34,257 nucleotides of DNA. Source: Bacteroidales bacterium. Lineage in GTDB: Bacteria; Bacteroidota; Bacteroidia; Bacteroidales; Muribaculaceae. Shown piece by piece: positions 1 through 7,010 of the stretch; position 1 is the first letter of the stretch, and every line of letters begins with the position of its first letter. The notes beneath the pieces were generated by a model. It saw only the letters and a program-made list of their open reading frames with translations, was not told where the DNA came from and ran no database searches. The stretch lies in assembly GCA_004557385.1 (NCBI GenBank), contig SFEA01000043.1, forward strand, positions 1 through 34,257. The letters run 5' to 3'. A program made the translations under genes and the position numbers.

Positions 1-31
1 AAGATAGGTGAAAAATCTGACATGGCAAATT

Positions 32-56
32 CCTGAGCAACTTTTTGTTGCTCAGG
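32..56 (+). terminator. Perfect hairpin upstream of the beta-lactamase
   Basis: A perfect 10-bp inverted repeat (32-41 with 47-56) encloses a five-T loop. It is not followed by a clear T-run, so it may be the end of a gene left of the window or a cis element. It overlaps the -33 box (44-47) of the beta-lactamase promoter, so a protein bound here or a folded transcript could affect that promoter. The structure is seen directly; its role is inferred. Confidence 0.4.
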
Positions 57-76
57 TACTTAAAAAGTTATATTTG
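44..76 (+). promoter_or_regulatory. Bacteroidetes-type promoter of the beta-lactamase gene
   Basis: TTTG at 44-47 and TATATTTG at 69-76 are separated by 21 bases, which fits the Bacteroidetes consensus TTTG / TAnnTTTG. The predicted start near 83 gives a leader of about 45 bases before the ATG at 129. Confidence 0.6.
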
Positions 77-128
77 TAATAGTGTTGCGGAATTAAGGTT
101 TATTGCTTAATAATTCTTGGCTCGGACA

Positions 129-1022
129 ATGAAAACCAGGTTGAAAACAATTCTTTTTGTGGCACTGATGCTGATGAGTGCCGGTGTGGCTAAGGCATCG
201 GGGTGCGATGGTTTGCGTAAACAGCTATGTGCGTTAACCGACACTTTCCCTGCACGGGTGGGCATTGCTGTGGCTGCCGATTCGGGCGAAACATTGCATA
301 TTAACGGCAACGAACCGTTCCCGATGCTGAGCGTGGTGAAGCTGCCACAGGCGATGGCGGTTGCCGATGCGCTGCGCCGGTCGCACACCTCGTTGTGGCA
401 CACCATCGATGTCACGCCTGCCGAACTTGCCCCAAACACGTGGAGCCCCATGCGCAAACGTCATCCCCGAGGCGGAAATTTTGCCATAGCGCAGCTGCTT
501 GAATATTCGCTTCAGCAGAGCGACAACAATGCTTGCGACATCCTTTTCAGCCGCGTAGCCGATGTGGCGCAAGTTGATGCTTACGTAAAATCATTGGGCA
601 TTGACGGTTGCCGCGTTGCCTACACCGAGGCGCAGATGAATGCCGACATCAGTCGCTGCTACGACAACAGCATCACGCCTCTGGCGGCTGTCAAACTTAT
701 GCAGACATTATTCGAGCAGCGAGGTGCCGACCGCTACAGCCGATTCCTTTGGCGCACCATGAGCGATTGCCGCACCGGGGCAAACCGCCTTCCGCGCTTT
801 ATTGGCGACCGCGCACTGTCGGTGACTCACAAAACCGGCACCGGACCGCTAACTGCCGACGGCAAGATAATGGCTGTGAACGATGTCGGGTGCATTATGC
901 TTTCGGGCAGCCGGCATTGCCATATTGCAGTGTTCATCAGCGATGCGCAGTGCAGCATGGCGCAATGCGAAGCCCTCATTGCCAAAGTGGCGCAGCTCTG
1001 CGTCGATGCCCTCAACCAATAA
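129..1022 (+). CDS. Class A (serine) beta-lactamase, secreted
   Basis: Predicted periplasmic enzyme that hydrolyses beta-lactams. All class A motifs are present in order: S68-V-V-K71 (active-site SxxK), S131-D-N133, E167 with N171 in the omega loop (ExxxN), and K235-T-G237. The first ~23 residues form a signal peptide ending near AKA. The mature protein has the usual length of the class (297 aa precursor). The ATG at 129 is preferred over an in-frame TTG at 117, because it starts the basic-hydrophobic signal sequence directly. The omega-loop and cysteine pattern recall the CfxA/CblA-like branch of Bacteroidetes enzymes, but the subclass is not certain. It is a single gene with its own promoter and no mobile element alongside, so it is probably a resident gene. 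Confidence 0.93.
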   Translation: MKTRLKTILFVALMLMSAGVAKASGCDGLRKQLCALTDTFPARVGIAVAADSGETLHINGNEPFPMLSVVKLPQAMAVADALRRSHTSLWHTIDVTPAELAPNTWSPMRKRHPRGGNFAIAQLLEYSLQQSDNNACDILFSRVADVAQVDAYVKSLGIDGCRVAYTEAQMNADISRCYDNSITPLAAVKLMQTLFEQRGADRYSRFLWRTMSDCRTGANRLPRFIGDRALSVTHKTGTGPLTADGKIMAVNDVGCIMLSGSRHCHIAVFISDAQCSMAQCEALIAKVAQLCVDALNQ

Positions 1023-1163
1023 AGCTGCCCCCCCTCTTATAAAGAAATGCGATGCCGCAACGCCTCCTTCATTGGTTCGCTTTTTCGTAATTCAATAAAC
1101 GCAATATGCAAATATTTCATAGTCACCGTGAAGTTTTGGACAAATTGCTTTTGCCGATTATGG

Positions 1164-1195
1164 TTTGCTATTTTTCAAATATACAAGTAACTTTG
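1164..1195 (+). promoter_or_regulatory. Promoter for the 1202-1308 transcript
   Basis: TTTG at 1164-1167, 20 bases, then TAACTTTG at 1188-1195: an exact match to the Bacteroidetes promoter consensus. The nearest coding start is about 260 bases further on, behind a terminator, so the promoter appears to serve a short RNA or a leader. Confidence 0.6.
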
Positions 1196-1201
1196 CACGG
1201 C

Positions 1202-1308
1202 AAAACGATAACGGTGCTAGACCATATAGAAATCCATTAAAAATGGTGGGCTGTTCGTTATACAAACTTTGCAATGAGGGGTGTCTTTATACTTCTCATT
1301 TTTATTTA
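1202..1308 (+). ncRNA. Candidate small structured RNA or attenuating leader
   Basis: The 440-base gap between the beta-lactamase and the next gene holds a promoter (1164-1195), a foldable segment and an intrinsic terminator. In the folded part, 1204-1208 plus 1211-1214 pair with 1251-1259 (nine pairs with a two-base bulge and one G-U). ACCAT at 1221-1225 can pair with ATGGT at 1242-1246 inside it. The terminator stem at 1273-1300 follows. No convincing ORF lies inside. It could be a free-standing sRNA of about 105 nt, or the leader of the sigma-factor operon with a terminator that can be bypassed. It matches no RNA family that I recognise. Confidence 0.35.
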
Positions 1309-1309
1309 T
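1273..1309 (+). terminator. Intrinsic terminator after the candidate small RNA
   Basis: 1273-1282 pairs with 1291-1300 over ten pairs (two of them G-U) around an eight-base loop, followed directly by a T-rich tail at 1301-1309. It lies upstream of the sigma-factor operon rather than after a gene. Confidence 0.6.
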
Positions 1310-1363
1310 ATAACAGTTCCAATAATTAATACAGCCTTTGAGGACTAAAATAATATAATTACT

Positions 1364-1371
1364 TAATTTTG
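1364..1371 (+). promoter_or_regulatory. Second promoter, -7 box for the sigma-factor operon
   Basis: TAATTTTG at 1364-1371 fits TAnnTTTG. The nearest TTTG (1337-1340) is 23 bases upstream, slightly far. It lies beyond the 1273-1309 terminator, so it could drive the operon at 1464 independently, with a leader of about 85 bases. Confidence 0.45.
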
Positions 1372-1463
1372 CAAATCAACGTCACTTTTTGCTGCTTTCG
1401 CTTGTTGTTATAGCGAATCGGTTCAAAATACAACAAGAAGTTTAACAATTAAAACAAATATTT

Positions 1464-1913
1464 ATGAATTGTGTTAATATTACGGCCATTATAATTGTGT
1501 TAGGTACTGCCGTTGTTCTCCCAATCGCTATAGTTTTCCTTAGGTTAAAAAGTAAAATGGTTTCGGAACGGAATAGGAAGGAAATAATTCTTGCAGCTCT
1601 CGAAAAAAATGCTAACATTGATGTCGAGGAGTTGGTGAGAAAGATGAATGCTCCCGGAAAACTTCTGAAGGAGAAACTGCTGGGAAAATTAACGAGCGGA
1701 CTCGTCGTTTCTTTCATTGGAATAGGATTGTTAGCCACAGCCGGGTTTGTGGGATATGTTGGTGGTTCTTGTCCTGAGGATATTTACATTTGTGGAATCG
1801 CCGGTGCAATTTGTCTTGCTGTTGGTATGGCATTCATCATTAGTTGTTTCGTAGGCAGAAAGATTTTAGCCAAGGAAATGGAGGCAGAGGAGCAGAACTT
1901 GCGACAGGCATAA
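1464..1913 (+). CDS. Small membrane protein, DUF6249-like
   Basis: 149 aa with three hydrophobic segments (about residues 5-27, 76-100 and 108-131). A charged cytoplasmic-type stretch between the first and second has the pattern LEKNANIDVEELVRKM. This architecture is familiar from small membrane proteins encoded beside ECF sigma factors in Bacteroidetes, and I place it tentatively in the DUF6249 group. It ends with TAA at 1911-1913, immediately before the GTG/ATG of the sigma-factor gene, so the two are almost certainly co-transcribed and probably translationally coupled. A role in sensing or in holding the sigma factor at the membrane is inference from context only. Confidence 0.75.
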   Translation: MNCVNITAIIIVLGTAVVLPIAIVFLRLKSKMVSERNRKEIILAALEKNANIDVEELVRKMNAPGKLLKEKLLGKLTSGLVVSFIGIGLLATAGFVGYVGGSCPEDIYICGIAGAICLAVGMAFIISCFVGRKILAKEMEAEEQNLRQA

Positions 1914-1916
1914 GTG

Positions 1917-2393
1917 ATGACACGTGAGCAGTTTATAAAACTCGTTGGAGACGAGCAGGAAGCACTCCGCGGTTTCTTGCTCGCCTTGTGCTGTGGCAAC
2001 AAGGATGAAGCCGACGATATTGCCCAAGACGCCTTGGTGAAGGCATATCTCGCCTCGGCAGGCTATCACGACAAAGGACGCTTCCGGTCGTGGCTGTTCA
2101 AGATTGCACAGAACACATTTCTCAATCACAAGGCTGCTCGGCGGACATTTGAGAGCATTGATGAGGCAAGGGCTGTCATTGGCAAGAGCGACACCGACGC
2201 AAAATATGCTCATCAGGACCTCTACCTTGCCCTCGCCACCTTGCCGCCCAAGGAACGTGCCGCCATCGTGCTGTTCTATCTCGACGGACACTCTATCAGC
2301 GAAATTTCAAAGATTACGGATACAAGCGAAGATGCTGTGAAGAAACAACTTTCGCGAGGTCGTGACAAATTAAAAACAAGATTGAAGATATGA
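1917..2393 (+). CDS. RNA polymerase sigma factor, ECF/sigma-70 family
   Basis: 158 aa, the usual size of an ECF sigma factor. Region 2 is visible at about residues 12-70, with the core-binding pattern DEADDIAQDALVKAY followed by RFRSWLFKIAQN. Region 4 is the helix-turn-helix segment at about 105-155 (LPPKERAAIVLFYLDGHS, then a Ser-Arg-Gly-Arg recognition helix). It should direct RNA polymerase to a small set of promoters. The ATG at 1917 is chosen; a GTG at 1914 adds one residue. It is flanked without gaps by two membrane-protein genes, and its stop codon overlaps the next start (ATGA). The whole trio looks like one signalling unit. Confidence 0.92.
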   Translation: MTREQFIKLVGDEQEALRGFLLALCCGNKDEADDIAQDALVKAYLASAGYHDKGRFRSWLFKIAQNTFLNHKAARRTFESIDEARAVIGKSDTDAKYAHQDLYLALATLPPKERAAIVLFYLDGHSISEISKITDTSEDAVKKQLSRGRDKLKTRLKI

Positions 2394-2815
2394 TGAAAGA
2401 TAAAGCACTTGAGGAACTGTTCCTCGCCCTGCCTCCGCAGTTTGACGACAAAGAGGAGTTTATGTCACGCCTGACCCGTAAACTCGATGCTGTAGAATAC
2501 CTTCGCCAATATGAGGAGGATAATCTTCGTCGCTATAAATATGCCATGTTGGCAACATTTGTGGCGGGAATCATTGTAGGCGGAGTATTGCTTGCCTTTG
2601 TTTTATCTACTCCGTCGGAGTTGCCTTTGTTAACTTTCCATGCAACGTCGGGAATCCTGTTGGCAATTGAGCAGTCGTCAAGGATGCTGGCAACGATTGC
2701 TCTGTCGCTATTAATGGGCTTTGGCATTATCAGCATCATCATCAATATCCTGGACATTGCTCAGATGAGAGTGTCATTTGGAAAGCATCGGTTCTTAGAG
2801 ATTAATCAAAAATAA
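2390..2815 (+). CDS. Two-helix membrane protein, possible anti-sigma partner
   Basis: 141 aa. A soluble N-terminal part of about 45 residues, acidic and rich in Leu/Arg, is followed by two transmembrane segments (about 48-71 and 100-122) and a short basic tail. The start overlaps the sigma-factor stop by four bases (ATGA), a hallmark of translational coupling; an alternative ATG follows at 2393. Sigma factors of this type are usually restrained by a membrane anti-sigma protein encoded just downstream, and position and topology fit that. However, I see no zinc-binding HxxxCxxC motif and no FecR domain, so the role is inferred from context. No clear terminator follows. Confidence 0.75.
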   Translation: MMKDKALEELFLALPPQFDDKEEFMSRLTRKLDAVEYLRQYEEDNLRRYKYAMLATFVAGIIVGGVLLAFVLSTPSELPLLTFHATSGILLAIEQSSRMLATIALSLLMGFGIISIIINILDIAQMRVSFGKHRFLEINQK

Positions 2816-2934
2816 TTATGCTTGGTAAACATTATGTTTGCTGGGCATAATTGTTGCAGGGCGAAAGTTGAGAGATGAAGCGCATTCGGCGCTTTTAACG
2901 AGATAACATTGTGATTGCATTGCAACAGCACCTG

Positions 2935-3038
2935 CAACCGCTCCACGGTTGTGGATGGAGGGGTGAGTTCGACTTCCCCCACATAGTCGCCTACGGCGCC
3001 AATGCGGGGTTATGCAAGATGTAACCGCTCGCGCGGTT
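2935..3038. repeat. Short hairpins at the start of the 2816-3676 gene-free block
   Basis: Two small perfect hairpins are visible: 2935-2940 with 2946-2951, and 3023-3028 with 3033-3038. The block between 2816 and 3676 has no credible gene. ORFs there are short, run through the hairpins on both strands and match no family I recognise. The hairpins resemble dispersed intergenic repeats. Confidence 0.4.
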
Positions 3039-3086
3039 AATATTGCTTAGAATCAGGTAATTATATGTGCTATTTCGCTTTGGCTT

Positions 3087-3291
3087 GTAGGGGCGTATAG
3101 CAATACGCCCTAAAATAAACGCGGTGGTCGTGACGCCTCTCTCGCAGATTGCGCAGAACGGGGAATTTTGGGGCTCACTCAGATTGATTTGATTAAACAG
3201 ATTTATTATTTGCTTCTGCGGGTTCTGCGATTTCTGCGAGAGGCTCCTTAACCTCGCCGCGGTCGCCGGGCGTATTGCCATACGCCCCTAC
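3087..3291. repeat. 205-bp imperfect palindrome, MITE-like intergenic repeat
   Basis: The outer arms 3087-3110 and 3268-3291 are inverted copies matching at 23 of 24 positions. Each arm is itself partly palindromic (gggcgtat...atacgccc). Inner arms 3135-3159 and 3222-3244 are also inverted copies, with a two-base gap and three mismatches. The whole unit could fold into a long cruciform or RNA hairpin. No transposase ORF is inside. From memory, the outer motif is a dispersed intergenic sequence in Prevotella-like genomes; copy number here cannot be tested. Confidence 0.65.
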
Positions 3292-3366
3292 ATCAACCAT
3301 AACACGTTATTCTGCGATGTTTGCGAACGATTATTGTTGGTCTGCAACCGCAGCAGGGGAGGATTC

Positions 3367-3482
3367 GCGTCCTGTCCGGACGCCGGATGTTGGGGCATCA
3401 GACACCGTGGGTTACGCCCTTCCGGGCTTACCCACGGCTAAGTGCCTCGCCAAAGTCTCGGCATCACGTCCTCGACGGACGT
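3367..3482. repeat. Cluster of three hairpins, dispersed-repeat type
   Basis: Three consecutive inverted repeats: 3367-3372 with 3378-3383, 3405-3412 with 3430-3437 (with a further GCCC/GGGC pairing inside), and 3466-3471 with 3477-3482. The first and third share the GTCC/GGAC core. Together with the palindrome at 3087-3291 they fill most of the gap before nhaC. They look like remnants of repetitive elements, not a gene. Confidence 0.45.
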
Positions 3483-3578
3483 TCGCTGATATGGGTTCTT
3501 CGAGGTCTCGATGCGATGCATATATCTTTCTGCGAGAGGGAATTGAGGCGTTTGGACGGGGCTGTAGCGCAGAGGGGA

Positions 3579-3610
3579 TTTGTGGGAGTGGGGTGTTTGT
3601 TGTAACTTTG
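3579..3610 (+). promoter_or_regulatory. Promoter of the NhaC antiporter gene
   Basis: TTTG at 3579-3582, 20 bases, TAACTTTG at 3603-3610. The predicted leader is about 60 bases to the ATG at 3677. The promoter sits at the very end of the repeat block. Confidence 0.65.
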
Positions 3611-3676
3611 CAAAATAATTGCAAAAGAGGGAGTTCCTGTTTTGTTGCGTAAATGTAATTGGGGTAAAAAAGAATA

Positions 3677-5125
3677 ATGAAGAAAACTAAAACTCGGCAG
3701 TTGCCGATTGTGCTTTCGGTAGTTCCGTTGCTTGTGCTGGTGGCGCTGATTGTGTTCACCATTCGCGCTTTTGGCAGCGATTCGCTTGGCGGTGCTACTC
3801 AGGTGATGTTGTTGGCGGCGTCGGCGGTGTGTTGCATCATTGCCACGGTTTATGCCCGTGTGCCTTGGTGCGATTTTGAGGCAGCTATCACAAAAAACAT
3901 TTCGAGTGTGGCTATGGCTGTTGTGATTCTGCTGCTCATTGGAGCGCTTGGCGGTTCGTGGATGGTGAGCGGCGTAGTGCCGACAATGATTTATTACGGT
4001 GTGAACATCATCAGCCCGGATGTGTTTCTTGCCACTACATGTGTGTTGAGCGCGGTGGTGAGTGTGATGACGGGCAGTTCGTGGACCACTATTGCCACCA
4101 TTGGCGTGGCGCTGATGGGCATTGGCAAGGCACAGGGGTTCGACGAGGGATGGATTGCCGGAGCCATAATCAGCGGGGCATATTTCGGCGATAAGATTTC
4201 GCCGTTGTCCGACACCACAATTCTGGCTTCGAGTGTGTGCGGAGTGCGGTTGTTTTCGCACATCCGGTTTATGCTCATCACCACCATTCCATCGATTTTG
4301 CTTGCATTGATAGTGTTTTTCGTTGCCGGATTCAATCACGAGGCGGTGACTTCGGGCGAGCTTGATGCATTCCGAGGCGCCATTGCACAGCGCTTTGATG
4401 TGAGCGCGTGGCTGCTGATTGTGCCCATCATCACGGCGGTTATGATTGTTAAGCGCGTTCCGGCGTTGGTAACGCTGCTCACGGCGTCGGTGATGGGCGT
4501 GATTTGTGCTTTGGTTTTCCAATCAGATATTATTGCCGAACTTGCCGATGGCGATTTGTTCAAGGGCTCAATGCAAGTGCTTTATGGCTCCACAAGCATA
4601 ACAACGTCGAACGAGATGCTCACCGAGCTTGTGGCAACGCGCGGCATGGGCGGCATGATGAGCACAGTGTGGCTGATTTTATGCGCAATGTGCTTTGGTG
4701 CGACGCTCACGGCTGGCGGCATGACCGACGGCATCACGCGTCTGTTCACCAAGGTGGCGCGCGGCAGAGTTTCGGCGGTGGCTTCAACGGCGTTCACGGG
4801 CGTCACGCTCAACACCGCCACTTCCGACCAATATATAAGCATTCTGCTCACCGGCAGTGTGTTTGGCAACATCTATCGCCGCTTGGGCATCGACCAGCGT
4901 GTGCTGAGCCGTGCCACTGAGGATTCTGCCACCGTGACGTCGGTGCTTATTCCGTGGAACACTTGCGGCATGGTGCAGAGCACGGTGCTTGGCGTTGCCA
5001 CGCTCACCTATCTGCCTTATTGCATATTCAATTTGGCGAGCCCGATTATGAGCTGCATTGTTGCCGCCACGGGCTATCGCATTATGGACCGCCACCGCAA
5101 ACCGCAGCTTGCCGAGGAGGAATAG
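3677..5125 (+). CDS. nhaC: Na+/H+ antiporter, NhaC family
   Basis: 482 aa polytopic inner-membrane protein with about 11-12 hydrophobic segments. It should exchange cytoplasmic Na+ for external protons. Family hallmarks are MTGSSWTTIATIGVALMGIG (about 133-152) and GAYFGDKISPLSDTTILASS (about 168-187), which carry the conserved polar residues of the ion path. NhaC members of this length are common in Bacteroidales. The gene is single, with its own promoter, and converges on the minus-strand gene ending at 5161. It terminates with TAG, which matters for the amber codon discussed at 24057. Substrate specificity (for example a malate/lactate or arginine/ornithine variant) cannot be decided from sequence, but the motif set favours Na+/H+ exchange. 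Confidence 0.88.
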   Translation: MKKTKTRQLPIVLSVVPLLVLVALIVFTIRAFGSDSLGGATQVMLLAASAVCCIIATVYARVPWCDFEAAITKNISSVAMAVVILLLIGALGGSWMVSGVVPTMIYYGVNIISPDVFLATTCVLSAVVSVMTGSSWTTIATIGVALMGIGKAQGFDEGWIAGAIISGAYFGDKISPLSDTTILASSVCGVRLFSHIRFMLITTIPSILLALIVFFVAGFNHEAVTSGELDAFRGAIAQRFDVSAWLLIVPIITAVMIVKRVPALVTLLTASVMGVICALVFQSDIIAELADGDLFKGSMQVLYGSTSITTSNEMLTELVATRGMGGMMSTVWLILCAMCFGATLTAGGMTDGITRLFTKVARGRVSAVASTAFTGVTLNTATSDQYISILLTGSVFGNIYRRLGIDQRVLSRATEDSATVTSVLIPWNTCGMVQSTVLGVATLTYLPYCIFNLASPIMSCIVAATGYRIMDRHRKPQLAEEE

Positions 5126-5160
5126 TTGGCTTGGTGGTTACAGCCGATTAGCCGGGGCGA

Positions 5161-6315
5161 TTAGAACAATCTTGGAAGGTAGTAGATTACGCCGGCGCAT
5201 AGACTTACGCAAAGTATCAGCAGCAATGCGGCTTGTTTGGGCGACAGCTGCACGCGCAGGTAGCGGAAATCGGCAAATTCCTTGCGTTTCCACATGTCGA
5301 TGTTCTCGGCAAGCCATCGCACGTAAGCCCGCAAGTCGAGTTCGGGGTGATGGCGGAAGTAGTCTTCGGTGTTTACGCCCAGCGTAGGCTCGTCCATCCA
5401 GCTGAAAGTGTAGCACCACTTCACGGTGTTGCCGTCGAGCCCCAGGCACACCGAGAATTCATTTTTGTTGCCGCCTTTCCAGTAGGCTTGCTGCTTTTCG
5501 GCAATTTCGATGCCTTGCGAGGCGTCGAACAGATGCACAAACACTCTGATTTGATTCAAGCCGCCGTAATAGGCATTAAATGCCCGAAAGAGTTGTTCGG
5601 TGTAGCCGTCGATGCTTTTGCCAAGAATGGGCGATTGGTCGAGATAGTTGATTGCGGGGTAGGGGTGAAGCCCCAACTCTTGAGCTTCGTCGTCGGGGAT
5701 GCTTTCGAAGCGGAAAATGGAGTTGGAGTTCTGCACCTTGTTCTCATAGACGTGCGGCTCGGTTATGGTGAACATATATTTCACCAGCTCCTGGTTGCAG
5801 ATGGGGTCGCAATATCCGCCTCCGCGCTTAATCACGTCGTTATAGTAATACTCGTCGCCGTAGCGCACTCCGCCGCATATTTCGTAACCGGTGATGCTGA
5901 ATTCATTCATTGGTGTGTCCCATGTGGTGGCAACGGTGTTGTAGGAATCCTCCGGGAATTGGTGCTCGGTGCCGATGCTGGTGTGAAACCACCATTCGTC
6001 GGGGTGGTGGATATAGCGCGTTCGGGTTTCGGTGTGATAGGTGGGGCGCCCTTCGGAGTCTTTGCCGTCCTCCACTTCAACGGTGTATTCTTGTTCTTCG
6101 GTCCATTCGTTGTAGTGGGTGATTGTGTCGATGAATCCGCCAAGATATTCGGTGGCAGTACGCCTTTTGCGCAGCATACGGTAGTGCACAAAGCCAATGA
6201 GCGCCATCACTGCGCCAAAAGCTACGGCATAGTACTTGAAGTGCTCAATGTCGTCGTCGATAAAACACACGACGGTGAACACCATAATGATGAATATGTA
6301 AGGAATTGCAGCCAA
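5161..6315 (-). CDS. Unrecognised membrane protein encoded after LemA
   Basis: 384 aa. Two transmembrane segments lie at the N-terminus (about 3-20 and 27-43). A large extracytoplasmic or cytosolic middle domain is rich in Trp, Tyr and acidic residues, and one transmembrane segment sits near the C-terminus (about 361-381) before a short tail. I recognise no family. The start used is a TTG at 6313-6315. An ATG at residue 11 would cut the first membrane segment in half, so the upstream start is preferred, although there is no strong ribosome site. The gene lies 75 bases after the LemA-family gene on the same strand with no terminator between, so the two are probably one operon. LemA genes are often followed by a membrane protein of unknown role, and this could be such a partner. 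Confidence 0.75.
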   Translation of the reverse strand: MAAIPYIFIIMVFTVVCFIDDDIEHFKYYAVAFGAVMALIGFVHYRMLRKRRTATEYLGGFIDTITHYNEWTEEQEYTVEVEDGKDSEGRPTYHTETRTRYIHHPDEWWFHTSIGTEHQFPEDSYNTVATTWDTPMNEFSITGYEICGGVRYGDEYYYNDVIKRGGGYCDPICNQELVKYMFTITEPHVYENKVQNSNSIFRFESIPDDEAQELGLHPYPAINYLDQSPILGKSIDGYTEQLFRAFNAYYGGLNQIRVFVHLFDASQGIEIAEKQQAYWKGGNKNEFSVCLGLDGNTVKWCYTFSWMDEPTLGVNTEDYFRHHPELDLRAYVRWLAENIDMWKRKEFADFRYLRVQLSPKQAALLLILCVSLCAGVIYYLPRLF

Positions 6316-6390
6316 CGGTGGAGAATGTTTTGTGCCCGCCCGCAGTGCTGTTGCTAAACACTCGAGGCGCGCAGAATGGTTACAGTGCGA

Positions 6391-6918
6391 TTATTTAAAC
6401 ACGTCCACATCGTCGTCGACGCGAGTTTCAACCACATTGTGGGTTTTGGTTGACGAAATCACCTCATATTCAATTTCGCTCTTGTTGGTGATGAACCAGC
6501 GCGAAGGATAGCTTTCGATGAGCGAAGCGCGTTCGCGAATCACGTCGAGCATACGCGTTTGAGCGTTGTGCAGGTGGGTGCGTTGAATTTCGATGGCTTG
6601 CATCAGGTCGTTGTAGAGCGATGTGTCGAAGTTGGGGTTAGCTTCTTGAATCCACTTCATTGCCGACGAGCCGTCGCTGTATCGGCCTGCAATTATTTCG
6701 GGGTAGACGCGCTCGAAAGTTTCGCGATATTTGTCGCTCACCTCGGCTTTTTGCTTAATCACTTTCCACATTTTGTCGTGTGTGCTTTCAATTTTTTTGC
6801 GTTGAGCATCGGCTTCTTTGCGCAAATATATCTCCTTGTTGTTGTAGGTGAAAAACATGATGAGCAGAACCAGAAGAATGGCTACTGCCGCAACGATGAT
6901 GATTAATGAGGGTGTCAT
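6391..6918 (-). CDS. LemA-family protein
   Basis: 175 aa. One N-terminal transmembrane helix (about 5-24) is followed by a long, highly helical charged domain, the layout of LemA proteins. The segment near residues 95-115 (NPNFDTSLYNDLMQAIEIQR) resembles the conserved helix of the family. LemA proteins are membrane-anchored helical bundles of uncertain function, linked in other bacteria to membrane stress or protease complexes. The C-terminus ends in an acidic tail (DDDVDVF). It is probably first in an operon with the membrane protein ending at 5161, driven by the promoter at 6977-7007. The assignment rests on architecture more than on an exact motif. Confidence 0.7.
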   Translation of the reverse strand: MTPSLIIIVAAVAILLVLLIMFFTYNNKEIYLRKEADAQRKKIESTHDKMWKVIKQKAEVSDKYRETFERVYPEIIAGRYSDGSSAMKWIQEANPNFDTSLYNDLMQAIEIQRTHLHNAQTRMLDVIRERASLIESYPSRWFITNKSEIEYEVISSTKTHNVVETRVDDDVDVFK

Positions 6919-6976
6919 AACTGTAGAGATTTAAAATTAAATGTTATTTACATACTATTATTTCGCTGTCGTATTG

Positions 6977-7007
6977 CAAATGTATAAATAAAGTTTTGAA
7001 TTACAAA
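6977..7007 (-). promoter_or_regulatory. Promoter of the LemA operon
   Basis: On the minus strand, TTTG (7004-7007), 19 bases, TACATTTG (6977-6984). The predicted leader is about 50 bases to the start at 6918. The box lies directly after the stop codon of the upstream GNAT gene (7011). Confidence 0.65.
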
Positions 7008-7010
7008 ATA

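Noticed and set aside
2814..2852. 8+8 inverted repeat after the third gene of the sigma operon, as a terminator
   Set aside because: The loop is long (23 bases), there is no T-run after it, and its left arm overlaps the stop codon.
3275..3652. Two overlapping plus-strand ORFs in the repeat block
   Set aside because: They run through inverted repeats, have no recognisable domain, and the promoter of nhaC lies within their 3' end.
3464..4522. 352-codon His/Asn/Arg-rich frame on the minus strand over the nhaC start
   Set aside because: Composition is that of an antisense frame of a membrane-protein gene; it runs through the repeat block and the nhaC promoter.
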